64,000 nt of DNA from Endozoicomonas sp. GU-1 (GTDB lineage Bacteria > Pseudomonadota > Gammaproteobacteria > Pseudomonadales > Endozoicomonadaceae). The notes below the pieces were generated by a model. It made no database searches. It worked only from the letters and a program-made list of their open reading frames with translations, and was not told where the DNA came from. Made by a program: the position numbers and the translations under genes. This document shows, piece by piece, positions 46,840 through 59,000 of the stretch. The stretch spans positions 3,782,001 through 3,846,000 of the forward strand of contig NZ_CP114771.1 in NCBI RefSeq assembly GCF_027366395.1, written 5' to 3'. How positions within the stretch are numbered: the stretch's first letter is position 1; each line of letters starts with the position of its first letter.

Positions 46840-48603
46840 GTGCATACAACCAACAAAGAAACCACTTATAACCATAAGCAGGCTTCTCTCTACCCATGGT
46901 TCTGGCATGCCCTTGCACCTTATTGGCGTGTTTACAGAGATGTGCTGCTGGCCAGTTTGCTGGTTAATCTCTTTGCCCTGGTATCCCCTCTGTTTGTTAT
47001 GAATGTATACGACAGGGTTGTTCCTAACCAGGCATTTGAAACCCTGTGGATGCTGGCAACCGGCGTTGTCCTTGCGTTCTTTTTTGAGGCCGTTATTCGA
47101 CTGATCCGATCCCGCTATATTGACCTGGCTGGACGACAGGTTGATCTCACCCTGTCTTCACGCCTGATGGATCGCCTGTTAGGGCTGAAGCTATCCAGTC
47201 GCCCCGGCAGTGCTGGTAATCTTATCAATCAGCTGGCCGAGTTTGACAGCGTTCGCTCTTTTATTACCTCGACAACGGTCATGGCGTTCATCGATTTGCC
47301 GTTTGTTGTGCTGTTTCTTGGGCTGGTGGTCTGGCTGGGTGGCTGGCTGATCATCATTCCGATTGTTTGCATTGGTATTGCCCTGACTGTGGCCTGGCTG
47401 CTGAACAGGCCTCTTCAGTCCGTTATTGCCCGGCAGCAGGGGGCCTCAGCCCAGCGGCAGAACTTTTTAATGGAGCTGTTACTCGGGCTGATTTCGGTGA
47501 AGAGCTGTAATGTTGAAAGCCAGCATCAGAAGCAGTGGAGCCAAATGAACCGCGAGGTTGCCGATGCCTCGCTTAAAATACGTCATCTGCAGACCATTAC
47601 CGGCCAGGTCACCACATTAATGCTTCAGCTGAACACCGTTGCACTGGTTATATCCGGTGTTTACCTCATCAGTGTGGGTGATCTTTCCATGGGCGGGTTA
47701 ATCGCCATCATGATGATTTCCGGTCGCTGTGCTGCCCCTGTCTCACAGGTGATTGGTTTATTGAACCAGTATGAAAAAACAGTGCAGGCACTGGATCATA
47801 CCGGGCAGATCATGAACCTTCCCCAGGAGTATCCAGAGGAGCGCAAACTGCTCCGGCCTGATAGGTTTCAAGGGCATTTTTATATTAATAATATGTCGTT
47901 TGCCTACCCGAATGCTCCTGACCTGCTGAGTGATATAAATCTGCAGATTCCGGCGGGAACCAGGCTGGCCGTTCTCGGGCGGATGGGTTCTGGAAAAAGC
48001 ACTTTCCTGCAACTGCTGATGGGGCTCCGGGAGCCTGGCAAAGGGTTGATTGGTGTCGATGGTGTGGATCTTCGTCAGATTGATCCGAACTGGTTCCGTC
48101 GTCACGTAGGCTATGTTGGGCAACGCACAGAACTGTTTAACGCCTCATTACGTGACAACATCACTATGCACCGTGAAGGGATCAGCGACAGCGATATTGT
48201 GCGAGCACTGGAGCTGTCCGGTTTGCAGGACATAATCCAGGCAGGCAGTGCAGGCCTGGATTTTATGGTGGGTGAGGGCGGACGGCATCTGTCCGGTGGT
48301 CAGGCTCAGGCTGTTGGCCTGGCACGGGCTCTGGTGACAAACCCGCTGGCCATTATTATGGATGAACCTTCCAGTGCCATGGACTCACAGGCAGAGGCAC
48401 GTTTTCGCCAGCTACTTCTGGAACTGAAAGAGACCACCGTCATACTGGTGACACACAAAATGAATCTGCTGGATGCGATGGATCATATTGTGGTGCTTGA
48501 TCAGGGAAAAATCAGTGTCAGTGGCAGTACTAATGATGTGTTAAGGGGGGCGAACAAGGCTCAACACTCTGCACCGAAGACCGCAGAGGAGGTTGTGACT
48601 TGA
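46840..48603 (+). CDS. type I secretion ABC transporter (ATPase/permease)
   Basis: 587 residues from GTG 46840. A six-helix exporter domain (about 25-330, with VSPLFVMNVYDRVVPNQAFETLW) is fused to an ATPase domain: Walker A GRMGSGKST (about 381-389), signature LSGGQAQAV, Walker B AIIMDEPSSAMD, H-loop THKMNL. It lacks the N-terminal C39-like domain of HlyB/LapB and is closer to PrtD/LapB-short forms. With the HlyD and TolC products it should export the giant adhesin from cytosol to outside in one step. Confidence 0.92.
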   Translation: MHTTNKETTYNHKQASLYPWFWHALAPYWRVYRDVLLASLLVNLFALVSPLFVMNVYDRVVPNQAFETLWMLATGVVLAFFFEAVIRLIRSRYIDLAGRQVDLTLSSRLMDRLLGLKLSSRPGSAGNLINQLAEFDSVRSFITSTTVMAFIDLPFVVLFLGLVVWLGGWLIIIPIVCIGIALTVAWLLNRPLQSVIARQQGASAQRQNFLMELLLGLISVKSCNVESQHQKQWSQMNREVADASLKIRHLQTITGQVTTLMLQLNTVALVISGVYLISVGDLSMGGLIAIMMISGRCAAPVSQVIGLLNQYEKTVQALDHTGQIMNLPQEYPEERKLLRPDRFQGHFYINNMSFAYPNAPDLLSDINLQIPAGTRLAVLGRMGSGKSTFLQLLMGLREPGKGLIGVDGVDLRQIDPNWFRRHVGYVGQRTELFNASLRDNITMHREGISDSDIVRALELSGLQDIIQAGSAGLDFMVGEGGRHLSGGQAQAVGLARALVTNPLAIIMDEPSSAMDSQAEARFRQLLLELKETTVILVTHKMNLLDAMDHIVVLDQGKISVSGSTNDVLRGANKAQHSAPKTAEEVVT

Positions 48604-48604
48604 A

Positions 48605-49930
48605 ATGAGTGACCTCACCAACCATCAAGGCTCTGGCTGGCATGCTGCCAGCGAGGCGGAAATCAATAAAATCACCCGGGGAAGCCGTCCATTGATCATG
48701 ACAGTTGCCCTCTGTCTTCTGACTTTTATCCTCTGGGCAGGCTGGTGTGAGCTGGATGAGATTACCCGTGGAGAAGGCAAAGTGATTCCTTCCAGCCAGG
48801 TGCAGAATGTCCAGAATATGGAGGGTGGTATTGTTGATGATATTCTGGTTTCTGAAGGTGAACTGGTGGAACAGGGGCAGGTGCTGATGGTGATGGACGA
48901 CACCCGGTTTACCTCTACCCGCCAGGGCCAGCTGGCCAACCGTCATGCATTGATGGCCAGAAGGGCTCGTTTGTTGGCAGAAGTGGAAGGCGGAGAGCCG
49001 GTCATGCCTGAGTTGCTGACAGCAAACGTGCCGGTGCTTGCCGACCGGGAGAAGGAACTCTTTCATCATCGCCAGCTGGAACTGGCCAGTAGTATTGGTG
49101 TTTATCAACAACAGCTGACCCAGCAGAAGAAACAGGCACTTGAGACAAAAGCGCAGCGGGAGATGCTGACACGCCGTTTTGCGTTACTGGATGAGGAACT
49201 CCAGCTTGCCCGTGATCTGTCTGCAGAAGGCGCAGTGTCCAGAGTCGAAGTGCTCCGTCTTGAACGACAGGTCAGTGATACCCGGGGTGAAAAAATCATT
49301 GCCGAGAAAAATCTGGAGCGGATCGCTGCACAACAGGAAGAGACACAACAACGAATTAATGAAGCACAGCTGAACTTCGTCAATAAAGCGCGAGTAGAGT
49401 TAAACAAAACCCTTGCCCAATTGCATGAACTAACCGCAAAAGAAACCGCCGTCAGTGACCAGGTGGAACGTACCCGGGTCAAGGCACCAATGAAAGGCGT
49501 GGTAAAGCAGATTCTTGTCAACACCGAAGGCGGTGTTGTCCAGCCGGGTATGGTGATGATGGAACTTATCCCCGTAGACGACACTCTGGAGGTAGAAGCC
49601 AGAATCCGGCCACAGGATATTGCATTTCTGCACCCGGGTCAGAAAGCCACGGTTCGCTTTACCGCCTATGACTTTACTATCCACGGCGGTCTTGATGGAG
49701 AACTGACCCATATCAGTGCCGACACCATCACGGATGAACAGGGCGAAAGCTTTTATCTGGCGAGAATCAAAACCGACAAGAGCCACCTGGGCAATGAAGG
49801 TGATAACAGCCGCCCCGTTATCGTCGGAATGGTTGCCTCAGTAGATATTTTAACCGGCAAGAAAACACTCCTTGAGTACCTGTTAAAGCCGGTGTTGAGA
49901 GCCAGACAGCTGGCCTTCAGTGAACGATAA
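48605..49930 (+). CDS. type I secretion membrane fusion protein, HlyD family
   Basis: 441 residues: a short cytosolic N-terminus, one membrane helix (LIMTVALCLLTFILWAGW, about 31-48), a lipoyl-like half motif (GEGKVIPSSQVQNVQNMEGGIV), a long periplasmic coiled coil (about 150-290), the second lipoyl half (TRVKAPMKGVVKQILVNTEGGVV) and a beta-barrel. ATG 48605 starts one base after the ABC gene's stop, so the two are coupled. Bridges the ABC transporter to the TolC protein. Confidence 0.93.
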   Translation: MSDLTNHQGSGWHAASEAEINKITRGSRPLIMTVALCLLTFILWAGWCELDEITRGEGKVIPSSQVQNVQNMEGGIVDDILVSEGELVEQGQVLMVMDDTRFTSTRQGQLANRHALMARRARLLAEVEGGEPVMPELLTANVPVLADREKELFHHRQLELASSIGVYQQQLTQQKKQALETKAQREMLTRRFALLDEELQLARDLSAEGAVSRVEVLRLERQVSDTRGEKIIAEKNLERIAAQQEETQQRINEAQLNFVNKARVELNKTLAQLHELTAKETAVSDQVERTRVKAPMKGVVKQILVNTEGGVVQPGMVMMELIPVDDTLEVEARIRPQDIAFLHPGQKATVRFTAYDFTIHGGLDGELTHISADTITDEQGESFYLARIKTDKSHLGNEGDNSRPVIVGMVASVDILTGKKTLLEYLLKPVLRARQLAFSER

Positions 49931-50000
49931 AAATTTTGATCTGATAATAACAACTGACACAGGGCCGGAGTTGCCCGGTAACAATAAAAAGGAGCCAGTC

Positions 50001-53000
50001 GTGGACACTATTCAGGAAGCTACTGCCAGCAAATCTGCCGGATCCATTCACTTTGCCATTGGCAAGGTCGAGGCCATTACCCCTGAAGGAAATCGTCGTG
50101 TACTTCAGGCTGGTGATGTCGTCTACCCAAACGAAACAGTCATAACCGGAGCCGACGGTTTTATTCATATCGACCTGTTTGATGGCCAGGTACTTGAGCT
50201 GAGCAATAACGATGAGTTCAGCTTTACCGCCTTCTATCAGAATTTTCTGCCAGACGATGCAGAAATAGAAATAGAAGCGGAGCAGTTTGAACTTCCGCCA
50301 GTCCCGGATACTCCTCTACCTGCAACAGGCCAGCCGGATAGTCAGGTTAATTCAGGTTTTGGCAGCCAGACTATTCTCGATCTCAGCGGTATTCAGGTGG
50401 ATCCGGAGGCTGGTTTTGATACTTTTGAGCCTGAAGCAGCGATAGAAGATAGTACAGATTTTACTGGCAATGAGTTATTGAGCCTTGATGAAAATGATGC
50501 CCCACAAGCCGCAGATGATATTAGGTCTTTGAGTGAAGGTGGAGCGCTATCGGTTAATCGTCTGAACGGTGTAATTAATTCCAATGATATTGACTCCGAT
50601 GGCGACATTCTTTTCGTAACCGGTATTAGCGTAGGTGGCGTAGAGGGGGTAGTTGGTCAGCCTATGGTTGGTACATATGGAACGTTGATTGTAAATGCAG
50701 ATGGTAGTTATGACTATATCGTCAACCAAGATAGCGCAAGTGCTTTAGGAACTGATGATGTTGGTAATGAGGTCTTTACATATACCGTTAGTGATGGAAG
50801 AGGAGGCTCTGATTCTGCTGAGATTATTTTTCAGATATCAGGTTTAAATGACAAACCAGTCCTGCTGACCGATAGTGGCTCAGCGAACGAAGGCCCGAGC
50901 AAGCTGGCCTACACCGAGAACGATGGCGCAAGGGTCATCGATAGCACCCTGACCCTGAGTGATGTGGATGACACGCACCTCGAAAGTGCCACCGTCACCA
51001 TCAGTGGCAACTACCAGACGGGTGAAGACCTGCTGAGCCTGGAGGCCGGTGCACTGGTGGACAAGGTTGAGATTCGCTTTGATGCTGGCACCCTGACCAT
51101 CAGCGCAAAACACGCCGGGACGGTGACCAGGGCGGAGTTTGAACAGTTACTGGAAAAGGTGACTTACGAGAACCTCAGCGACAATCCGAACACCGGGGAC
51201 CGGACCATCAGCTGGGTGGTGAATGATGGCACGGCTGATAGTACGGTGGTGACGTCGACCATTGAGGTCACTGCGGGTAATGACAAACCGGTCCTGCAGA
51301 CCAACAGCGGCACAGTGAACGAAGACCCGAGCAAGCTGGCCTACACCGAGAACGACGGCGCAAGTGTCATCGACAGCACCCTGGCCCTGAGCGATGTAGA
51401 TGACACGCACCTCGAAAGTGCCACCGTCACCATCAGTGGCAACTACCAGACGGGTGAAGACCTGCTGAGCCTGGAAGCCGGTGCACTGGCGGACAAGGTA
51501 GGGATCAGCTTTGACGCCGACACGGGCACCCTGACCATCAGCGCGAAACAGGCCGGGACGGTGACCACGGAGGAGTTCGAACAGTTGCTGGAGCAGGTGA
51601 AATACAGCAACAGCAGCGAAGACCCGAACACGGCAAACCGGACCATCAGCTGGGTGGTGAATGATGGCACGGCTGACAGTACGGCGGTGACGTCGACCAT
51701 TGAGATCACGGCGGCCAATGACCGTCCCATCCTGATGACTGGCACGGCACAGGAAACCAGCCTGCTGCAATACACCGAGAACGATGGCGCAAGGGTCATC
51801 GACAGCACCCTGGCCCTGAGCGATGTAGATGACACGCATCTCGAAAGTGCCACCGTCACCATCAGTGGCAACTACCAGTCGGGCGAAGACCTGCTGAGCC
51901 TGGAAGCCGGTGCACTGGCGGACAAGGTAGGGATCAGCTTTGACGCCGACACGGGCACCCTGACCATCAGTGCGAAACAGGCCGGGACGGTGACCACGGC
52001 GGAGTTTGAGCAGTTACTGGAGCAGGTGAAATACAGCAACAGCAGCGAAGACCCGAACACGGCAAACCGGACCATCAGCTGGGTGGTGAATGATGGCACG
52101 GCTGATAGTACGGCGGTGACGTCGACCATTGAGGTCACGGCGGCCAATGACCGTCCCATCCTGATGACTGGTACGGCACAGGAAACCAGCCTGCTGCAAT
52201 ACACCGAGAACGATGGCGCAAGGGTCATCGACAGCACCCTGACCCTGAGCGATGTGGATGACACGCACCTCGAAAGTGCCACCGTCACCATCAGTGGCAA
52301 CTACCGGTCGGGTGAAGACCTGCTGAGCCTGGAGGCCGGTGCACTGGTGGACAAGGTTGAGATTCGCTTTGATGCTGGCACCCTGACCATCAGCGCAAAA
52401 CACGCCGGGACGGTGACCAGGGCGGAGTTTGAACAGTTACTGGAAAAGGTGACTTACGAGAACCTCAGCGACAATCCGAACACCGGGGACCGGACCATCA
52501 GCTGGGTGGTGAATGATGGCACGGCTGATAGTACGGTGGTGACGTCGACCATTGAGGTCACTGCGGGTAATGACAAACCGGTCCTGCAGACCAACAGCGG
52601 CACAGTGAACGAAGGCCCGAGCAAGCTGGCCTACACCGAGAACGATGGCGCAAGGGTCATCGACAGCACCCTGGCCCTGAGCGATGTAGATGACACGCAC
52701 CTCGAAAGTGCCACCGTCACCATCAGTGGCAACTACCAGACGGGTGAAGACCTGCTGAGCCTGGAAGCCGGTGCACTGGCGGACAAGGTAGGGATCAGCT
52801 TTGACGCCGACACGGGCACCCTGACCATCAGCGCGAAACAGGCCGGGACGGTGACCACGGAGGAGTTCGAACAGTTGCTGGAGCAGGTGAAATACAGCAA
52901 CAGCAGCGAAGACCCGAACACGGCAAACCGGACCATCAGCTGGGTGGTGAATGATGGCACGGCTGACAGTACGGCGGTGACGTCGACCATTGAGATCACG

Positions 53001-56000
53001 GCGGCCAATGACCGTCCCATCCTGATGACTGGCACGGCACAGGAAACCAGCCTGCTGCAATACACCGAGAACGATGGCGCAAGTGTCATCGACAGCACCC
53101 TGGCCCTGAGCGATGTAGATGACACGCACCTCGAAAGTGCCACCGTCACCATCAGTGGCAACTACCAGACGGGTGAAGACCTGCTGAGCCTGGAAGCCGG
53201 TGCACTGGCGGACAAGGTAGGGATCAGCTTTGACGCCGACACGGGCACCCTGACCATCAGCGCGAAACAGGCCGGGACGGTGACCACGGAGGAGTTCGAA
53301 CAGTTGCTGGAGCAGGTGAAATACAGCAACAGCAGCGAAGACCCGAACACGGCAAACCGGACCATCAGCTGGGTGGTGAATGATGGCACGGCTGACAGTA
53401 CGGCGGTGACGTCGACCATTGAGGTCACGGCGGCCAATGACCGTCCCATCCTGATGACTGGCACGGCACAGGAAACCAGCCTGCTGCAATACACCGAGAA
53501 CGATGGCGCAAGGGTCATCGACAGCACCCTGGCCCTGAGCGATGTAGATGACACGCACCTCGAAAGTGCCACCGTCACCATCAGTGGCAACTACCAGACG
53601 GGTGAAGACCTGCTGAGCCTGGAAGCTGGTGCACTGGCGGACAAGGTTGAGATCCGCTTTGATGCTGGCACCCTGACCATCAGCGCAAAACACGCCGGGA
53701 CGGTGACCAGGGCGGAGTTTGAACAGTTACTGGAAAAGGTGACTTACGAGAACCTCAGCGACAATCCGAACACCGGGGACCGGACCATCAGCTGGGTGGT
53801 GAATGATGGCACGGCTGATAGTACGGTGGTGACGTCGACCATTGAGGTCACTGCGGGTAATGACAAACCGGTCCTGCAGACCAACAGCGGCACAGTGAAC
53901 GAAGGCCCGAGCAAGCTGGCCTACACCGAGAACGATGGCGCAAGGGTCATCGACAGCACCCTGGCCCTGAGCGATGTAGATGACACGCACCTCGAAAGTG
54001 CCACCGTCACCATCAGTGGCAACTACCAGACGGGTGAAGACCTGCTGAGCCTGGAAGCCGGTGCACTGGCGGACAAGGTAGGGATCAGCTTTGACGCCGA
54101 CACGGGCACCCTGACCATCAGCGCGAAACAGGCCGGGACGGTGACCACGGAGGAGTTCGAACAGTTGCTGGAGCAGGTGAAATACAGCAACAGCAGCGAA
54201 GACCCGAACACGGCAAACCGGACCATCAGCTGGGTGGTGAATGATGGCACGGCTGACAGTACGGCGGTGACGTCGACCATTGAGATCACGGCGGCCAATG
54301 ACCGTCCCATCCTGATGACTGGCACGGCACAGGAAACCAGCCTGCTGCAATACACCGAGAACGATGGCGCAAGTGTCATCGACAGCACCCTGGCCCTGAG
54401 CGATGTAGATGACACGCACCTCGAAAGTGCCACCGTCACCATCAGTGGCAACTACCAGACGGGTGAAGACCTGCTGAGCCTGGAAGCCGGTGCACTGGCG
54501 GACAAGGTAGGGATCAGCTTTGACGCCGACACGGGCACCCTGACCATCAGTGCGAAACAGGCCGGGACGGTGACCACGGCGGAGTTTGAGCAGTTACTGG
54601 AGCAGGTGAAATACAGCAACAGCAGCGAAGACCCGAACACGGCAAACCGGACCATCAGCTGGGTGGTGAATGATGGCACGGCTGATAGTACGGCGGTGAC
54701 GTCGACCATTGAGGTCACGGCGGCCAATGACCGTCCCATCCTGATGACTGGTACGGCACAGGAAACCAGCCTGCTGCAATACACCGAGAACGATGGCGCA
54801 AGGGTCATCGACAGCACCCTGACCCTGAGCGATGTGGATGACACGCACCTCGAAAGTGCCACCGTCACCATCAGTGGCAACTACCGGTCGGGTGAAGACC
54901 TGCTGAGCCTGGAGGCCGGTGCACTGGTGGACAAGGTTGAGATTCGCTTTGATGCTGGCACCCTGACCATCAGCGCAAAACACGCCGGGACGGTGACCAG
55001 GGCGGAGTTTGAACAGTTACTGGAAAAGGTGACTTACGAGAACCTCAGCGACAATCCGAACACCGGGGACCGGACCATCAGCTGGGTGGTGAATGATGGC
55101 ACGGCTGATAGTACGGTGGTGACGTCGACCATTGAGGTCACTGCGGGTAATGACAAACCGGTCCTGCAGACCAACAGCGGCACAGTGAACGAAGACCCGA
55201 GCAAGCTGGCCTACACCGAGAACGACGGCGCAAGTGTCATCGACAGCACCCTGGCCCTGAGCGATGTAGATGACACGCACCTCGAAAGTGCCACCGTCAC
55301 CATCAGTGGCAACTACCAGACGGGTGAAGACCTGCTGAGCCTGGAAGCCGGTGCACTGGCGGACAAGGTAGGGATCAGCTTTGACGCCGACACGGGCACC
55401 CTGACCATCAGCGCGAAACAGGCCGGGACGGTGACCACGGAGGAGTTCGAACAGTTGCTGGAGCAGGTGAAATACAGCAACAGCAGCGAAGACCCGAACA
55501 CGGCAAACCGGACCATCAGCTGGGTGGTGAATGATGGCACGGCTGACAGTACGGCGGTGACGTCGACCATTGAGATCACGGCGGCCAATGACCGTCCCAT
55601 CCTGATGACTGGCACGGCACAGGAAACCAGCCTGCTGCAATACACCGAGAACGATGGCGCAAGGGTCATCGACAGCACCCTGGCCCTGAGCGATGTAGAT
55701 GACACGCATCTCGAAAGTGCCACCGTCACCATCAGTGGCAACTACCAGTCGGGCGAAGACCTGCTGAGCCTGGAAGCCGGTGCACTGGCGGACAAGGTAG
55801 GGATCAGCTTTGACGCCGACACGGGCACCCTGACCATCAGTGCGAAACAGGCCGGGACGGTGACCACGGCGGAGTTTGAGCAGTTACTGGAGCAGGTGAA
55901 ATACAGCAACAGCAGCGAAGACCCGAACACGGCAAACCGGACCATCAGCTGGGTGGTGAATGATGGCACGGCTGATAGTACGGCGGTGACGTCGACCATT

Positions 56001-59000
56001 GAGGTCACGGCGGCCAATGACCGTCCCATCCTGATGACTGGTACGGCACAGGAAACCAGCCTGCTGCAATACACCGAGAACGATGGCGCAAGGGTCATCG
56101 ACAGCACCCTGACCCTGAGCGATGTGGATGACACGCACCTCGAAAGTGCCACCGTCACCATCAGTGGCAACTACCGGTCGGGTGAAGACCTGCTGAGCCT
56201 GGAGGCCGGTGCACTGGTGGACAAGGTTGAGATTCGCTTTGATGCTGGCACCCTGACCATCAGCGCAAAACACGCCGGGACGGTGACCAGGGCGGAGTTT
56301 GAACAGTTACTGGAAAAGGTGACTTACGAGAACCTCAGCGACAATCCGAACACCGGGGACCGGACCATCAGCTGGGTGGTGAATGATGGCACGGCTGATA
56401 GTACGGTGGTGACGTCGACCATTGAGGTCACTGCGGGTAATGACAAACCGGTCCTGCAGACCAACAGCGGCACAGTGAACGAAGGCCCGAGCAAGCTGGC
56501 CTACACCGAGAACGATGGCGCAAGGGTCATCGACAGCACCCTGGCCCTGAGCGATGTAGATGACACGCACCTCGAAAGTGCCACCGTCACCATCAGTGGC
56601 AACTACCAGACGGGTGAAGACCTGCTGAGCCTGGAAGCCGGTGCACTGGCGGACAAGGTAGGGATCAGCTTTGACGCCGACACGGGCACCCTGACCATCA
56701 GCGCGAAACAGGCCGGGACGGTGACCACGGAGGAGTTCGAACAGTTGCTGGAGCAGGTGAAATACAGCAACAGCAGCGAAGACCCGAACACGGCAAACCG
56801 GACCATCAGCTGGGTGGTGAATGATGGCACGGCTGACAGTACGGCGGTGACGTCGACCATTGAGATCACGGCGGCCAATGACCGTCCCATCCTGATGACT
56901 GGCACGGCACAGGAAACCAGCCTGCTGCAATACACCGAGAACGATGGCGCAAGTGTCATCGACAGCACCCTGGCCCTGAGCGATGTAGATGACACGCACC
57001 TCGAAAGTGCCACCGTCACCATCAGTGGCAACTACCAGACGGGTGAAGACCTGCTGAGCCTGGAAGCCGGTGCACTGGCGGACAAGGTAGGGATCAGCTT
57101 TGACGCCGACACGGGCACCCTGACCATCAGCGCGAAACAGGCCGGGACGGTGACCACGGAGGAGTTCGAACAGTTGCTGGAGCAGGTGAAATACAGCAAC
57201 AGCAGCGAAGACCCGAACACGGCAAACCGGACCATCAGCTGGGTGGTGAATGATGGCACGGCTGACAGTACGGCGGTGACGTCGACCATTGAGGTCACGG
57301 CGGCCAATGACCGTCCCATCCTGATGACTGGCACGGCACAGGAAACCAGCCTGCTGCAATACACCGAGAACGATGGCGCAAGGGTCATCGACAGCACCCT
57401 GGCCCTGAGCGATGTAGATGACACGCACCTCGAAAGTGCCACCGTCACCATCAGTGGCAACTACCAGACGGGTGAAGACCTGCTGAGCCTGGAGGCCGGT
57501 GCACTGGTGGACAAGGTTGAGATTCGCTTTGATGCTGGCACCCTGACCATCAGTGCGAAACAGGCCGGGACGGTGACCACGGAGGAGTTCGAACAGTTGC
57601 TGGAAAAGGTGACCTACGAGAATCGCAGTGAAAACCCCGACACCGGTGACCGGACCATCACCTGGGAGGTTAGCGATGGAGATGATAACAGTGATCCGGT
57701 GACGTCTATAGTCAAATTGACACCTGAAGCTCCCAGTATTAATGCAAATACCAGAGGTACCAGCCTGTACACTGACTTTCAGGTTCCGGTTCCAGAGGTA
57801 GGGTATCGTATTGATGTCGCAGCTGACTCTTTAGGCTATCAGACAGACAATGCAGGAGGTGATCTGGAAATTGGTAGAGAAAATTTTTATGGAGGAGAAA
57901 GTGATAAAAACCATGTTTTGGAGTTGAAAGCCGATCCCGGGGATTACAATATATTTGCAGATATCGAGACTATATCTGGTGAAGTATTTCAGTTCACCTT
58001 CGACCATGCAGCACGTGAGTTCGAAGGCGGCTTTGAGTCTGCTATAGACGTCCTGGTCTCTGATCTGGATTCAAACGGCAATGTCACTAAACAGACTAAG
58101 ATTACGACCATTACTCCGGGAAATCTCTTTGATCTTAAGACACACACCTTTTATTTTGTGGCTACCGGTGAAAATACCCGTTTCGAGATATTAGCTGCCG
58201 ATCGTGATGGAGCTGATACCACTGGTGCAATCATTGACAATATCCGGGTTGAGACGGTCGGTTACCAAAAAATTTCCAGTATTCCTCTTAATATCACCGC
58301 AGAGAAAGCAAACGACAATGATATTCTGATTCTTACTGTTTCAGATATTCCTGTGGGCGTTACCCTAACGGATGGGACTCGTTCGTTCACTGCTATGGAA
58401 GATTCCACTTCCATCGATATTAGTGACTGGACTCTTGCCAACCTGGAGTTACAACCAGCACCCGATTTTGTTGGAAATGTGTCTCTGACCTTTACGGCGG
58501 TTGCGCAGGATCAAGATGGTGATACCAGTTCGGAAAGCGTGCTTGATCTTAACTACACTATTTTTCCGGATGTTCTTCCGGGGAGTCGTGAAACAGGTAC
58601 TCGAGGTGCTGAGACATTGGATGGTGATGAAAACAACGACGCCATTAATGGCGTTGCTGGTAATGACACCATAAATGGAAATGGTGGAAACGATATACTC
58701 AGTGGTGATGAGGGGGCCGACACGATTAATGGTGGTGCAGGTAAGGACTTTATCGATGGGGGTGAAGGAAACGATACACTGGCTGGCGGTGATGGCTCTG
58801 ATCTGTTTATTTTCAAAATTGCAGACTTGCTGGATGGAGAAACTGTGCAGATGGATACCATCACCGATTTTGTTTTGGGCGACCCCCTGAGCGACAACAG
58901 TGATGCGGATGTTCTGGATCTTTCTGGTCTTGTTGATTTTGGTGTTAAGGAAATTGTTAATCCAGAGACTCTTCAGGCGAAGGGAATTTCTGCAACTTAC

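Noticed and set aside
50880-57460. Long, repeated minus-strand open frames (142, 230, 373 and 418 codons) opposite the adhesin
   Set aside because: They recur with the 1290-bp period because the DNA repeats. They lack ribosome-binding sites, signal or domain patterns, and follow the codon bias of the plus-strand gene.
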